A stretch of 64,000 nucleotides of DNA from Gautieria morchelliformis (GCA_015179125.1 WHVA01000467.1:26431-90430); one strand, 5' to 3'. Counted from the stretch's first letter, positions 10,736 through 20,469 are shown. Numbers and translations: made by a program. The notes: a model not told the origin generated them from the sequence alone.

Positions 10736-11332
10736 TCAATGCTTGTCGTCCCGACAAGCACAGCTGCCACCTAGCCCCCAACATCCACCGAGATATCGTT
10801 TCCAAGTATGCCACAGGCGGGACCACCATCTCTCCTGACCCTTCCCTTCCTGGTAACGCAGGTCAATGATGAGCTCAGGGGGATTGGGGTCCATGGGCAA
10901 GTGCGGCCCTCGGAACCTTGCTCGACGTATTCGCTCTCCTGCCATGTTACGGAAACGTCGCCCCACCCAGCCTTCGAAAGTGTAGGGGGTTCCACACGGG
11001 GGGGTTCCATCGTTGAGGAAGACAGGGTCGCCGATGTAGTACGTGTTCTCTTGTCTGTGTCGGGGTCTGAGGAATGCGAGTGCAGGGCGAGTGGGCGCCT
11101 GACTCTTCGCTGGTGTGAGGTCCTCAGAGCTGACGGACCACTTTGAAGACCATGCGACGTCGAGATCACGGCAGTCAAGCATCCTTTGTAGCTTGGCTTC
11201 ACTGGCTGCTCTGGATGACGAGAAGCCGGAGAAGTGCAGGAGGGTGGGATCGACACGTGACATGTTTGGCAGGTCGGAGAGGTTTTGGGTGAAGCTGGGG
11301 AGGGCAACAAGCTCAATGGAGGGCGAGGACAT
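10736..11332 (-). CDS. Extra ORF between integrase and 3' LTR
   Basis: An ATG-initiated 198-aa frame in the element's 3' region, separate from pol. It is Arg/Trp rich at the C-terminus (RFRNMAGERIRRARFRG, WWSRLWHTWKRYLGG) and ends CACRDDKH inside a perfect inverted repeat. No family recognised. Sister element 45206-51434 has no such frame, so it may be a captured gene or an element-specific accessory protein. A competing 181-aa frame overlaps it; this one has the better start and spans the region fully. Confidence 0.4.
   Translation of the reverse strand: MSSPSIELVALPSFTQNLSDLPNMSRVDPTLLHFSGFSSSRAASEAKLQRMLDCRDLDVAWSSKWSVSSEDLTPAKSQAPTRPALAFLRPRHRQENTYYIGDPVFLNDGTPPCGTPYTFEGWVGRRFRNMAGERIRRARFRGPHLPMDPNPPELIIDLRYQEGKGQERWWSRLWHTWKRYLGGCWGLGGSCACRDDKH
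10740..10760. repeat. Perfect 9-bp inverted repeat beside the 3' LTR
   Basis: TGCTTGTCG at 10740-10748 and CGACAAGCA at 10752-10760 with a 3-nt loop, placed between the extra ORF's end and the purine-rich tract. It could form an RNA hairpin near the plus-strand priming site. Confidence 0.6.
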
Positions 11333-11438
11333 GGTTGATGGATGTGGTGGGGTCGATGCAGTGGAAGCGAGCGGTCACAGGTGGAGAGGGGATATATAGC
11401 TTATCGGAATGAATTGGTTAGGCGGAGGCCGATATCGC

Positions 11439-12887
11439 TTATCTTTGGGGTCCTGGACCCTTGACATTATGAGTAGAAGCCCTGCCTGCTGTCCAGTCGA
11501 AGAGAGTTTGCCTGGAAGGTTCTGTGAAGTTCTGAAATCTCTGGAAAGGGAGGGACATGTATGTGGCTGCTGAGATACGCTGAGGTGCCTCTGGGTTCTG
11601 CCGGTGAAATTCCTTAATGAGTCGCTTTGCCCCAGAGACATCTTTTGCTGGTAGCCAGAGATCGTCGGCAGCTCCATAGCCCTTCCAGCGCACGAGATAC
11701 TCCAACCTTCCACGGAACATCCTGCTGTCTAGAATCCTTTCAACTTCATATTCTTCGGCTCCATCCCGTATGACAGGGGGGGGTGGTGGAGGGGCATGAC
11801 GTTCAAGAATTGGGTCATCTTCATATGGCCGAAGCAGGATGACAGAGAACACTGGATGTGTGCGACCAAAGGATGCAGGAAGATTTAGACCATAGGCATT
11901 TCGTGAGACCACCTTATTAACCGTGTAGGGACCTAGCCACTTGTGGTCTAGCTTCTTCATTGGGCGAGTGGTTGTGATGTTTTGTGCATTGAGCCAGACC
12001 TTGTCACCAAGCTTATAAACTGGGGCTGCTTTATGGTGCACGTCATAGAAGCGTGCCATGTCCTCTGCTGCCTTGGACAGGGCTGAACGAGCTTCTCTCG
12101 TGGCCGCTTCCATCCGCGTTGTGAACTCATCCAGGGCCTCGAGTCGAGTTTCCCGGACTGGTTCCAGTCCCAGCCTTGGATGTTGGCCACTGTCCAACAT
12201 GAAGGGTGTAGTCTGGGTTGAGGCATGGATTCGGTTGTTATAGGCAAACTCGGCCAAGGATATCCATTCGAACCAATCATCCTGACGCTGGTTGATGAAT
12301 AGTCGAAGGTATTGCTCAATCTCCTGATTAACCCTTTCAGTCTGTCCATCAGTTTGGGGGTGATAAGCAGTAGAGGCAGCGACTTTGACACCAAGAAGTT
12401 TGTTCAGTTCACGCATGAACTGGGAGATGAACTGTGTGCCTCGATCACTGATGATTTCTTCAGGGAGCCCATGAAGTTTCCAAACATGATCACGGAAGAG
12501 TCGGGCAACTCCCACTGAAGTTACATCTGAAGTGGTGGGAATGACATGTGCACGCTTTGAGAGGCGATCGACAACAACAAGGAGAGCATCATAGCCATGA
12601 CTGGTAGGCAGTTCTACAATCAAGTCAACAGACATAACCTGCCATCTACGGTCTGGGATACGGTTTGGTAGAAGCTTGCCAATGGGAGAAGCAGGGAAGG
12701 TTTTTGTCCGGTTGCACAGGTCACAGGCCTTCACATATTTTGCAATGTAACGTCCCATCCCAGGCCACCAGTAACTCCGAGCAACTAGTTCAGTGGTTCT
12801 CCAACGACCAGGGTGACCGGTGAGAGGCATGTCATGGTGCGCTTTCACTATGTCATGTCGTAGTTTTGCATCAAGCGGCACGTACAC
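11439..12887 (-). CDS. Gypsy integrase with chromodomain (3' part of pol)
   Basis: 482-aa frame. HHCC zinc region (HHDMPLTGHPGRW...CDLCNRTK), DDE core with SVDLIVELP, SDRGTQFISQF and HPQTDGQTERVNQEIEQYL, then a C-terminal chromodomain (YEVERILDSRMFRG...YLVRWKGYG). Chromodomains direct chromovirus insertion to heterochromatin. It should be continuous with the protease-RT-RNase H frame: the upstream sequence in this frame stays open to about 13060, where a run of five G bases marks a likely one-base indel. As written, integrase cannot be made without frameshifting. Confidence 0.9.
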   Translation of the reverse strand: MYVPLDAKLRHDIVKAHHDMPLTGHPGRWRTTELVARSYWWPGMGRYIAKYVKACDLCNRTKTFPASPIGKLLPNRIPDRRWQVMSVDLIVELPTSHGYDALLVVVDRLSKRAHVIPTTSDVTSVGVARLFRDHVWKLHGLPEEIISDRGTQFISQFMRELNKLLGVKVAASTAYHPQTDGQTERVNQEIEQYLRLFINQRQDDWFEWISLAEFAYNNRIHASTQTTPFMLDSGQHPRLGLEPVRETRLEALDEFTTRMEAATREARSALSKAAEDMARFYDVHHKAAPVYKLGDKVWLNAQNITTTRPMKKLDHKWLGPYTVNKVVSRNAYGLNLPASFGRTHPVFSVILLRPYEDDPILERHAPPPPPPVIRDGAEEYEVERILDSRMFRGRLEYLVRWKGYGAADDLWLPAKDVSGAKRLIKEFHRQNPEAPQRISAATYMSLPFQRFQNFTEPSRQTLFDWTAGRASTHNVKGPGPQR

Positions 12888-13042
12888 TTTGTTGTGATAG
12901 AGGACAAGCCCATCCTGTTCAGACCACTCTTCTCCTCGTAAATTTCCAGAGGAGCCCAGTTCTTTGAGAGCCTTGACAACCTTTTCATCCCGGTCTACAC
13001 AGTTCCTTACTCGATTGAGGAAAGCATCACCTTCACCTGGGA

Positions 13043-15337
13043 CTAACTGCGCACCAGCCTCTGGGGGATTCGCTTGATGTGGAACAAGTCAGGGGTAAGT
13101 AAGACTTGATTTTGGTTGTCTTCCTCCCCCCGCTTATGATCCACGCGTCGTGAGAGTGCATCAGGCTTGGCTGAATGACGACCAGGACGATGGATCAGCT
13201 CAAAATCAAAGCGAGAGAGGTAGAGTGACCAGCGTGCTTGACGACGGTTCAGGTTTTGTGCAGTGCGGAAGTAGGTGAGATTCTGATGGTCATTGAGAAT
13301 CTCAATCTTGTGCTTTGTTCCCTCTAAGATGTGGCGCCATTCCTCTAATCCCCGAATCACAGAAAGAAGCTCCTTGTCATGGATGGCATAGTTGCGTTCA
13401 GCATCATTGAGGCTTTTGGAGACAAACCCCACAGGCCGCCATTTGCCATCATCACATAGCTGGGACAGTACTGCTCCTGTGGCATAGGCTGAGGCATCTG
13501 TTTCAAGACGGAAATGTTTGTCTTGATCAGGGAGGACAAGGATCGGTGTTGAGGTGATGAGGAGTTTGAGCTTGTCAAAGGACGCTTGCTCTGGGCCATT
13601 TGGATCCCAAGACCATTGGGCATCCTGTTTTGTCAACTGGTTGAGGGGCTTTGCAATGTGTGAGAAGTCTTCCACAAATCTACGGTAGAAGTTGATGAAA
13701 CCAAGGAATGATTTGACTTCAGTGACGTTACGTGGTATTGGCCAGTCCCGCACCCCTGCAACCTTGACTGGGTCCATGGCAACCTGTCCTTGAGAGAGGA
13801 TGAGGCCGAGATACTCCACCTCTAGTTGCTCAAATAGGCATTTTTCAGGTTTGAGGTACAGGTTGTTGGCCCGGAGGATTTCAAGGACACGTCGTACAAT
13901 CCTACGATGTTCTTCAAGCGACTCTGTGAAGATGAGAATGTCGTCCATGAACACCACCACAACCCCTTCATCGATGAGACTCTTGAAGATGTCATTCATC
14001 ATCGTCTGGAAGGTTGCTGGGCTGTTCGTGAGTCCAAAGAACATGACTAGAGGTTCATACAGGCCCCTATTTGTCCGAAAGGCTGCCTTCCACTCATCTC
14101 CCTCTTTTATGCGTACATTATTATATCCCCAGCGAATGTCAAGCTTTGTGAAGTATTTAGCCCTTCCAGCAGCAATCTTATTCATGATGTCTGGAACAAG
14201 GGGCAAAGGATAGGCATTCTTGATTGTTATATCATTGAGCTTTCGGTAGTCTTGCACAAATCTAAGACTGCCGTCCTTTTTCTTCACAAAGAAGACTGGA
14301 GATGCCATAGGTGACTTGGAGGGACGGATACGATGGCTCTTCAGGTTCTCCTCAAGGAAGTTATCCAGTTCCCTTTGCTCAACCGGTGACATTGGGTAAA
14401 CCTTTGTGCTGAAGGGTTGTGCACCTGGAGTGAGCTCAATTGCATGGTCCCAGGGCTTTCGAGGAGGCAGTTGGTCAAATGACTCCTTAGAAAACACATC
14501 CTTGAACTCCTGGTATGGTTTAGGGACAAGGTCCTCGAAGGATCTGACTGGTGCAGACTTGCTGGCCCGTTCAGCAAGCTGTTGGGAGACAGTCCGGCCT
14601 GCGCCAATCATTTCAGGACTCTCATTCACAAAGATGACAAAGGTCCTGTCTCCTTCCTCAAGTAGGGAGCGGGTGTGCTGTATGGGAACCTCCTCTTGAT
14701 TTACACTCTCTTCTGGAACAGTTTCGACTGTGGGCCCTCTGACAACAGGTCTGCCCCCACATGACTTGGGACAGCGTGTCATCTTCACATCTCCTGTACG
14801 CCAGTCAACTTCTGGGTTGTGTTCAACAAGCCATGTGTGACCAAGAATGATGGCAAGTCGTCCAAGGCTCGTGACAGAGAATGTGGCACGTTCCGTATGA
14901 TCCCCAAAGGTGCAAATGAGGTCGACTTCTTCCTTGATTGAGCCAGCCTCATTTGGGGTACCATCAATATTGTAGACGGGGATGGCACGGGGTAGGGGGC
15001 GGGTCCGAAGCCTGTGTTCCCTCACAAACTCCACATCGATGAACATCCCTGTAGCACCACTGTCAAGGAGGGAGTCAATTGCAAGTGGATGCCCTGTGTC
15101 AACGGAGTGGACCTTGAGAGGTACTTTGGTGCATCGGCGGAGGTCAGCAGTACGGACATATAGAGGGACTGGAAGGTTTGCATTAGCAACTGGAGCGATG
15201 GGTTGGGTTTTCGGCATGGCTGGTTTGGTTTCAGTTCGATCAGGGATAGGAGAAGGATGCATCATATCGCCTGTGATCCCTATTGTACATGTTTCGAGAA
15301 CTGAAAACCGATTCGTCGAGCGGGGCATGTCTTTCAC
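13043..15337 (-). CDS. Gypsy protease, reverse transcriptase, RNase H
   Basis: 764-aa frame in -1 relation to gag. Protease signature SLLDSGATGMFID near residue 90; RT with FVQDYRKLND and the catalytic VVFMDDILIF; RNase H with LETDASAYATGAVL and YAIHDKELLSVI. It ends IKRIPQRLVRS and stop just past a five-base G/C run, where the integrase frame takes over. The absence of a usable ATG near the start suggests expression as a Gag-Pol fusion by -1 frameshifting. Confidence 0.9.
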   Translation of the reverse strand: MKDMPRSTNRFSVLETCTIGITGDMMHPSPIPDRTETKPAMPKTQPIAPVANANLPVPLYVRTADLRRCTKVPLKVHSVDTGHPLAIDSLLDSGATGMFIDVEFVREHRLRTRPLPRAIPVYNIDGTPNEAGSIKEEVDLICTFGDHTERATFSVTSLGRLAIILGHTWLVEHNPEVDWRTGDVKMTRCPKSCGGRPVVRGPTVETVPEESVNQEEVPIQHTRSLLEEGDRTFVIFVNESPEMIGAGRTVSQQLAERASKSAPVRSFEDLVPKPYQEFKDVFSKESFDQLPPRKPWDHAIELTPGAQPFSTKVYPMSPVEQRELDNFLEENLKSHRIRPSKSPMASPVFFVKKKDGSLRFVQDYRKLNDITIKNAYPLPLVPDIMNKIAAGRAKYFTKLDIRWGYNNVRIKEGDEWKAAFRTNRGLYEPLVMFFGLTNSPATFQTMMNDIFKSLIDEGVVVVFMDDILIFTESLEEHRRIVRRVLEILRANNLYLKPEKCLFEQLEVEYLGLILSQGQVAMDPVKVAGVRDWPIPRNVTEVKSFLGFINFYRRFVEDFSHIAKPLNQLTKQDAQWSWDPNGPEQASFDKLKLLITSTPILVLPDQDKHFRLETDASAYATGAVLSQLCDDGKWRPVGFVSKSLNDAERNYAIHDKELLSVIRGLEEWRHILEGTKHKIEILNDHQNLTYFRTAQNLNRRQARWSLYLSRFDFELIHRPGRHSAKPDALSRRVDHKRGEEDNQNQVLLTPDLFHIKRIPQRLVRS

Positions 15338-15348
15338 CGCTGACTGGC

Positions 15349-16455
15349 CTAAAAACCCTTTCCTTCCTCTTGGACAGGGGCTTCCACCTTCTGTTTGCGT
15401 TCCTCTATCGCCGCTGCTACAGATTTAGAGACAATTGCTGCAATGTCTGCCTCTGTGAGGTTTGCACGGATTCGTGGCTTGCGAGGTTCAGGACAGTCTG
15501 GTGAAATGTGACCAGGTCTCTTACAGTTGTAGCAGGTTCGTGTTTCGGTGCGGCGGCGGGATGAGTCAATGTCCATAGGTGTCGCGTTACTGGGTGATGC
15601 TGTGGCAACAGGAGCCATAGCAGGAGTGTGGAGTGGTCGGGCAGGAGGAGGGCGATTAGGGACATGAGGTGTCTGTGCCTTCCTGACCTCTAACAGACGG
15701 CGATGATTGCGGTCAATCTGACAGGCTGCTTCCTTCCAGGCTTTGAGGTTGGATGGAAGAAAGGGCTGGGCGTGGATCTTGTCAAGGATACCTGCTGGAA
15801 GGCCACGAGCATAGGCATCCTCGAGTGCCTCATCATTAAAGCCTGTCCTGCCTGCCAGGATCTCAAATTGAGCCGTGTATTCATCTGCCGACATTCCTGA
15901 CGCCATCCTAAGGTCATGCAGCTTAGTGCGAGCCGTTCTGGCACGATCTGGGTCACCAAAGGCCTCCTCCACACGTTTAATAAACCCCTCCAGAGTGGAT
16001 ATAGAGGAGGTGCCATCAATGACAGCCTGTGTCTCGTTGTGTGCCCATATCTCCGCAGAGCCTCCCGTCATGAAGGAAAGAGCGTATAGGATCTTTGTGC
16101 GTTCATCTGGGAAGGATGCTGGCTGGACAGCGATGGACAACTTGATAGACCTGATAAACCCTTCAGTCTCTGCACGGTCTCCATTGAACTTCTCCGGTTC
16201 TGCTGCTTTGATAGAGCGAGTAGATGGAGGGACACTGTGAGGTACTGAGGGCGCAAGGGCTTGAGCAGCAGCAACAGCAGCGTTGGTGGCAGCATTGGCT
16301 AAGTGGTCGTGAACGTTAGCAATCTGATTGTGCAGTTCCTGATTCTGCAGTTGAAGTTGCTGCAACTGCTGTGCTTGGCTGGAAAGGAGGCCTCGAAGAA
16401 ATGGCCCATGGTCACCCAGGGCGTCCCAGTATGCGTCTGGGAGTTGGTCTGCCAT
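15349..16455 (-). CDS. Gypsy Gag
   Basis: 368 aa from the ATG at 16455 (MADQLPDAYWDAL); the frame is open further into the LTR but that start is the first ATG after it. Gln-rich coiled segment early (QAQQLQQLQLQNQEL), retrotransposon gag core (AEPEKFNGDRAETEGFI; EIWAHNETQ), and one CCHC zinc knuckle CYNCKRPGHISPDC near the C-terminus for RNA binding. Forms the virus-like particle in this family. Confidence 0.9.
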   Translation of the reverse strand: MADQLPDAYWDALGDHGPFLRGLLSSQAQQLQQLQLQNQELHNQIANVHDHLANAATNAAVAAAQALAPSVPHSVPPSTRSIKAAEPEKFNGDRAETEGFIRSIKLSIAVQPASFPDERTKILYALSFMTGGSAEIWAHNETQAVIDGTSSISTLEGFIKRVEEAFGDPDRARTARTKLHDLRMASGMSADEYTAQFEILAGRTGFNDEALEDAYARGLPAGILDKIHAQPFLPSNLKAWKEAACQIDRNHRRLLEVRKAQTPHVPNRPPPARPLHTPAMAPVATASPSNATPMDIDSSRRRTETRTCYNCKRPGHISPDCPEPRKPRIRANLTEADIAAIVSKSVAAAIEERKQKVEAPVQEEGKGF

Positions 16456-16515
16456 AGGCTGAGATGAAGGCTGGTTAAGAAAAGTGTGTGGGGTCGTCCT
16501 ATGAGCTTGATCTTC

Positions 16516-16893
16516 TGTGAGGGCAACACTAATGACGAAGCCACAACCAAAGATACTCAAGGAGATAAGAGCCATACTAGGACAATGACCAACTGTATAG
16601 TGGGTATCCTCAGTTTATAACTCTACCAACGATAGATACATGGGGACTTGCCTGTATAGTGGGTATCCTCAGAGATCAAGCTGAGGAAACGCCACCACAC
16701 GGGCTACAGTCTTATAGCGCTGGCAAGGCTTACATAATAGGGGAGACGGAAACTTGTAGAAGGTTACGGAAAGTGACGGAAAGTGACAAGTGACGGGAAG
16801 TGACATGTGATGGAAAGTGACATGTGACAGAAGGTGACGGAAACTCATGGAAGGAAATAGAAACTTGTGAAAGGAAACGCGTGAACCCTGACA
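16516..16893 (-). repeat. 5' LTR of chromodomain gypsy element
   Basis: 378 bp; partner of 10329-10724. It is followed at 16894-16898 by the duplicated GAAGC target. Confidence 0.95.
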
Positions 16894-16898
16894 GAAGC

Positions 16899-17719
16899 TG
16901 TATGAAAAGGTCAGGTAAACCTCATTGGCTGAAAGAAGACGTACATGAACGGGTCCTCTCCGTTGGAATTCCGCATATATTTCAAAGGTCATGAAGATGT
17001 TAAGATTGCGAACTGCTAACGGGAACACGATCATTATATAAAATCTCAACGCGGCCCATGTCGATTACACATCTAAGAATGCCGTACAGGCGAATGACTC
17101 AGCGGACCATCTGAATGATAAGGTTCATCAACTAAAACTTGCCGGAGATCGCACCCCTATCTTGGGATGAGACAACCTCGTCACTCCGATAAAGTCTGAG
17201 GGTAAGGATGTGATGTCTTAAAGAAAGGGTTGCAGTTTATACGGCGTTGTCTCAGCATTAGTAGCCGGACACGGCCCCGTGTAATCTTCACATCCTACGG
17301 GAGAAGTTATTGGTTTTATGCGTCATCACCCTCTTTCTAACCCAAGCCGGTCCATCCGGCACAGCAAATTAGAAAACCCCTGCATACCTATGTGAGCTCT
17401 GGCGGAGGCTTGGATTTAAACCTGCTCTGTCTAACTCACTGTGAAGGTCCGCAGGAACAGGTTGTTATGACTTCGCTGGATACCTTGAAAAGATTGTGGA
17501 CGAATTGGAGCGGTTCACCGACGGCTTCCACTACGGTTATAGCACTGAGGTAGGAATAAGCACGCTTCTGCAATGTCTGTGTACGACCAAGCGGTATGCC
17601 CACCAGGACTACCGAGACCAACACGAGAAGCGCTGCATCCTGAAAGAGAGGGACTGAAATTCGAGTTGCGCAATTTGATCATGACCATGTATGGATTGCT
17701 GTATCACAGCCATGTAGGA
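16899..17719. other. Intergenic, with an open frame ending at the gypsy insertion
   Basis: On the minus strand an ATG at about 17037, just below TATATAA, opens a frame (MIVFPLAVRNLNIF, then RRGPVHVRLLSANE) that runs to the element at 16893 and continues open after 10328 until about 10235. Removing the element and one GAAGC keeps it open, so this may be a small gene or exon split by the insertion. From 17050 to 17719 I see no coding or RNA feature. Confidence 0.3.
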
Positions 17720-18290
17720 CTAGCGGTGTGTTTGCCAATAAATGTTAGGAGCTGGGGTGCGACTCCAACGAACAGAGTTGCCATCATAAATACAACTGGT
17801 CACCCAAAAGTGAACACTGACAGCACAAAAAAAAAAACAGATAAGACACGAACCCCAACATGAACGACTTTGTGCCATCTCGAACATAGTCAGAGACAGC
17901 CAAGTTAAAAAAGCGCGTCTTAGAATCTGCTCCATACTCCGCATTATTGATCACAGCCCCCACCCCCCAAATGGCCACAGACGTGTCATCCAGAATGTTA
18001 TCTTCATAATTGTCGGCCTTTGGATCTCCAGGATATGGTACAATAGATAACACATCCATCAAAACCTTGGAAGATGGGGGGGAGAAGATGCGGCCGACAA
18101 TGCGGGCAACAGTGTTATCTGGCAACAGACATTCCCCAGGAGGACTATAGACACGGAGGTCGACGGGGATTACCACGTCCTCATGGCAGGTCTGCAAGAC
18201 AGTATTATAATGACAGTAGTAAATAGGAGAGGCCGTCTGACGACGACCCCCAGTAAGACATAAGTTGGCAGTTAGATTGACGGTAGACAT
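17720..18290 (-). CDS. Conserved fungal hypothetical protein, two exons
   Basis: The first exon from ATG 18290 encodes about 145 residues with VYSPPGECLLPDNTVARIVG, PYPGDPKADNYED and FFNLAVSDYVRDGTKS. This pattern (a small protein with an AxVxGRI segment, a PGDP motif and a VRD segment) recalls a family common in polypore genomes; I know no function for it. The frame then meets a stop. A second exon in another frame (VHFWVTSCIYDGNSVRWSRTP) carries the family's usual continuation. A GTTCGT...CTGTCAG intron of 37 nt at 17817-17853 joins them in frame, which is short even for fungi; a frameshift is the alternative. Confidence 0.5.
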
Positions 18291-18656
18291 ATGTATAGTA
18301 CAAAAACTATGGCCTGGACAGTGAACTTATACTCCAGAAGTCACGTGATCATGTCCCATATCATGCACCAACCCAGAACACCCAAAACACGGATCACATT
18401 TGTAAGTATGTTTCAGATAGGCACATCCATTCTACAACCATGAACCTTGGTTGGATTTGTAATGACTTAAATTCTAGTGACATGTCTCATCTGTAAACAT
18501 TTCCAATGACGACACGACATGTCTCATCTGTAAACATTTCCAATGACGACACGACATGACACAACCGAAAGACAGCGACTTTGCGTCAACTAAACAATAT
18601 AAATACTTATCCAGAACCCCTACTACAACTCAATCGGTTTCACATCAACCACTCAC
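18291..18656. promoter_or_regulatory. Shared divergent promoter, TATA box and 37-bp tandem duplication
   Basis: Separates two genes transcribed outward. A TATAAATA box at 18598-18605 lies about 52 bp before the plus-strand ATG. A 37-bp unit starting GACATGTCTCATCTG and containing CCAAT is repeated exactly at 18479-18515 and 18516-18552. The duplication probably doubles an upstream element for the plus-strand gene. Confidence 0.5.
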
Positions 18657-19007
18657 ATGCCCAGGCGCACAACTAAAGCAACAGAGAAAAGGGGCACGAG
18701 TAGAAATGTATGACAACTTAACTCCACACATGAGAACGGCTAACGTCTATTTCAGACCAGTCGCCCCGAAGTCTCAATGGAGACCACAGTGGACCAACTG
18801 ATCGAAGTCTTCGAGACTACGCACCCTCCTTACCATCTTCGCGGCCTCTCTGCTAGAGACCGCACGTTGCCCTTGCTGAGAGACATTGAAATCCTGGAGT
18901 ACGAAGTGACGACGCTTCCTGTGCCTGTGGAAGCTTTAACGCATATCGCCAATCATATCGAATGCGTGAGAGGCCACTTACTGGAAATAGTCAACAACGA
19001 TGGATGA
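18657..19007 (+). CDS. Small two-exon protein of about 100 aa, unknown
   Basis: Exon 18657-18707 (51 nt) starts MPRRTTKATEKRG; the intron 18708-18755 (48 nt) has donor GTATGA, branch CTAAC at 18740-18744 and acceptor TTTCAG; exon 18756-19007 continues in frame to a TGA. The product has a basic N-terminus, then a probably helical acidic body (RDIEILEYEVTTLPVPVEAL, HIECVRGHLLEI). No family recognised. TATA box, start context, splice signals and branch point all agree, which is strong for so small a frame. It shares its promoter with the gene at 17720-18290. Confidence 0.55.
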
Positions 19008-19259
19008 AGGTACCGGTGATGGGTACACAATAGTGAAAGCGAATTGAAACAGGAGATGAAGCAGTTCACCATTCAACCAACTACGTGTATTAATAGCAGA
19101 CTACATTGTTTTTTGCCTCCCTACTCGTCGAACGATGCATAACCGAGACGATCACCTCTGCAGCGTAGGGTAAGTATAGGACAGTGTGTGAGAGAGAACG
19201 CACCCCACGCATATGGGTGCCAGCGCTGGAAAACCCGCCTGGCGATAATACGGAGGCAA

Positions 19260-20345
19260 GTGTGGACGTGCTCGCGGGGGACAGTAGGGGCAGACATGCG
19301 TGAGCGGGTGAGGCGAGGGGTGAGTTGCACAGGGTGCGCTGGGTGCGTACCTCTCCGGATATGCGGTGCGCAGCCTCGACGTTCCCCTCGACCATCCAGT
19401 CCACGACGAGCAGCCCCAGGGTGAGGGCCAAATCGAGGACGGACGTACGCGCGGTGGAGGTCGGCGAGGGTGTGGGGGATGTGCAGCTGGGCGGAGATGG
19501 GAGCGCGCGGCTTGCTACGGCGAGTGTGCGCGGGTGGCGAGGAAGAGACGGGGCGCATTTGATGGGGGGCGGAGGGTGACGTGGAGCGGGTGCGTGCGTT
19601 GGAGGAGATAATAGAATGTCAAAGGATGAAAGGAGCGGAGATCGGGTACTGCATCCAGGGATCGAGGCATAGAGAAGAGAAGCGATGGGGACCGTATGAT
19701 CGGGTACTGCAGCCAGGGATGGAGGCATAGAGAAGAGAAGCTCAATTTCCCCCTTTCAACAGTGTTCAGTAACGTCAGACGTACGGTAAGCGTACTTTAC
19801 TCAACCAGTGACAGGCGCAAGTCCGGACACACATCAACGCCATCAACTGCGCGTGGCATTGCGCAGCATCTACGATGGCCCACCGTGTCGCGTCCATCAT
19901 GGACGGAGGCCAGTGTGGGTGTGCTCGCGGGGGGACTGTAGGGGCAGACATGCGTGAGCGGGTGAGGGGAGGGGTGAGTTGCGCTGGGTGCGCTGGGTGC
20001 GTACCTCTCCGGATATGCGGTGCGCAGCCTCGACGTTCCCCTCGACCATCCAATCCACAACGTGCGGCCCCAGGGTGAGGGCCAAATCGAAGAGGGACGT
20101 ACGCGCGGCAGAGGTCGGCGAGGGTGTGGGGGATGTGCAGCTGAGCGGGGATGGGAGCACACGGCTTGGTGCGGCGGGTGTGCGCGGGTGGCGAGGAGGA
20201 GACGGGGCGCGTTTGACGGGGGCGGAGGGTGACGTGGAGCGGGTGCGTGCATTGGAGGACATAATAGAATGTCAAAGGATGAAAGGAGCAGAGATAAAAG
20301 CCTGGGTACTGCATCCAGGGATGGAGGCATAGAGAAGAGAAGCAA
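19260..20345. repeat. Direct duplication of a GC-rich segment of about 450 bp
   Basis: 19265-19735 and 19920-20345 are copies at high identity, sharing for example GACATGCGTGAGCGGGTGAG, GGATATGCGGTGCGCAGCC and GTGGAGCGGGTGCGTGC. They are separated by unrelated sequence at 19740-19910. On the minus strand both hold long open frames in two registers (for example VVDWMVEGNVEAAHRISGE), but frames conflict and I recognise no family, so these may be gene fragments. Confidence 0.75.
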
Positions 20346-20469
20346 TGGGGACTGTATTGGCTGCATCACACGGCCACGTTGCGAAACAGAGTAGCTGCAT
20401 TGCAGTAGCGAGTGTGCTGCCGAGGAATATCATGATCACAGCCCCCGCGCAACTGATGAACGCGACATG

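Larger units (their letters stand above)
10329..16893 (-). mobile_element. Complete chromodomain Ty3/gypsy element, TSD GAAGC
   Basis: Direct LTRs 10329-10724 (396 bp, 3' LTR) and 16516-16893 (378 bp, 5' LTR) start TG and end CA. GAAGC is duplicated at 10324-10328 and 16894-16898. Order on the minus strand: gag, protease-RT-RNase H, integrase-chromodomain, an extra 198-aa frame, purine-rich tract (AGAGAGGGGTGA) and 3' LTR. LTRs are nearly identical; the main difference is copy number in a GGAAAGTGACATGTGAC tandem tract. Insertion is therefore young, but pol carries a frameshift near 13063. It inserted just upstream of the Helitron, into sequence that is open on both sides. Confidence 0.95.

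Noticed and set aside
17050-17560. Possible rRNA or structured RNA
   Set aside because: No recognisable rRNA core or tRNA arms; sequence is unremarkable.
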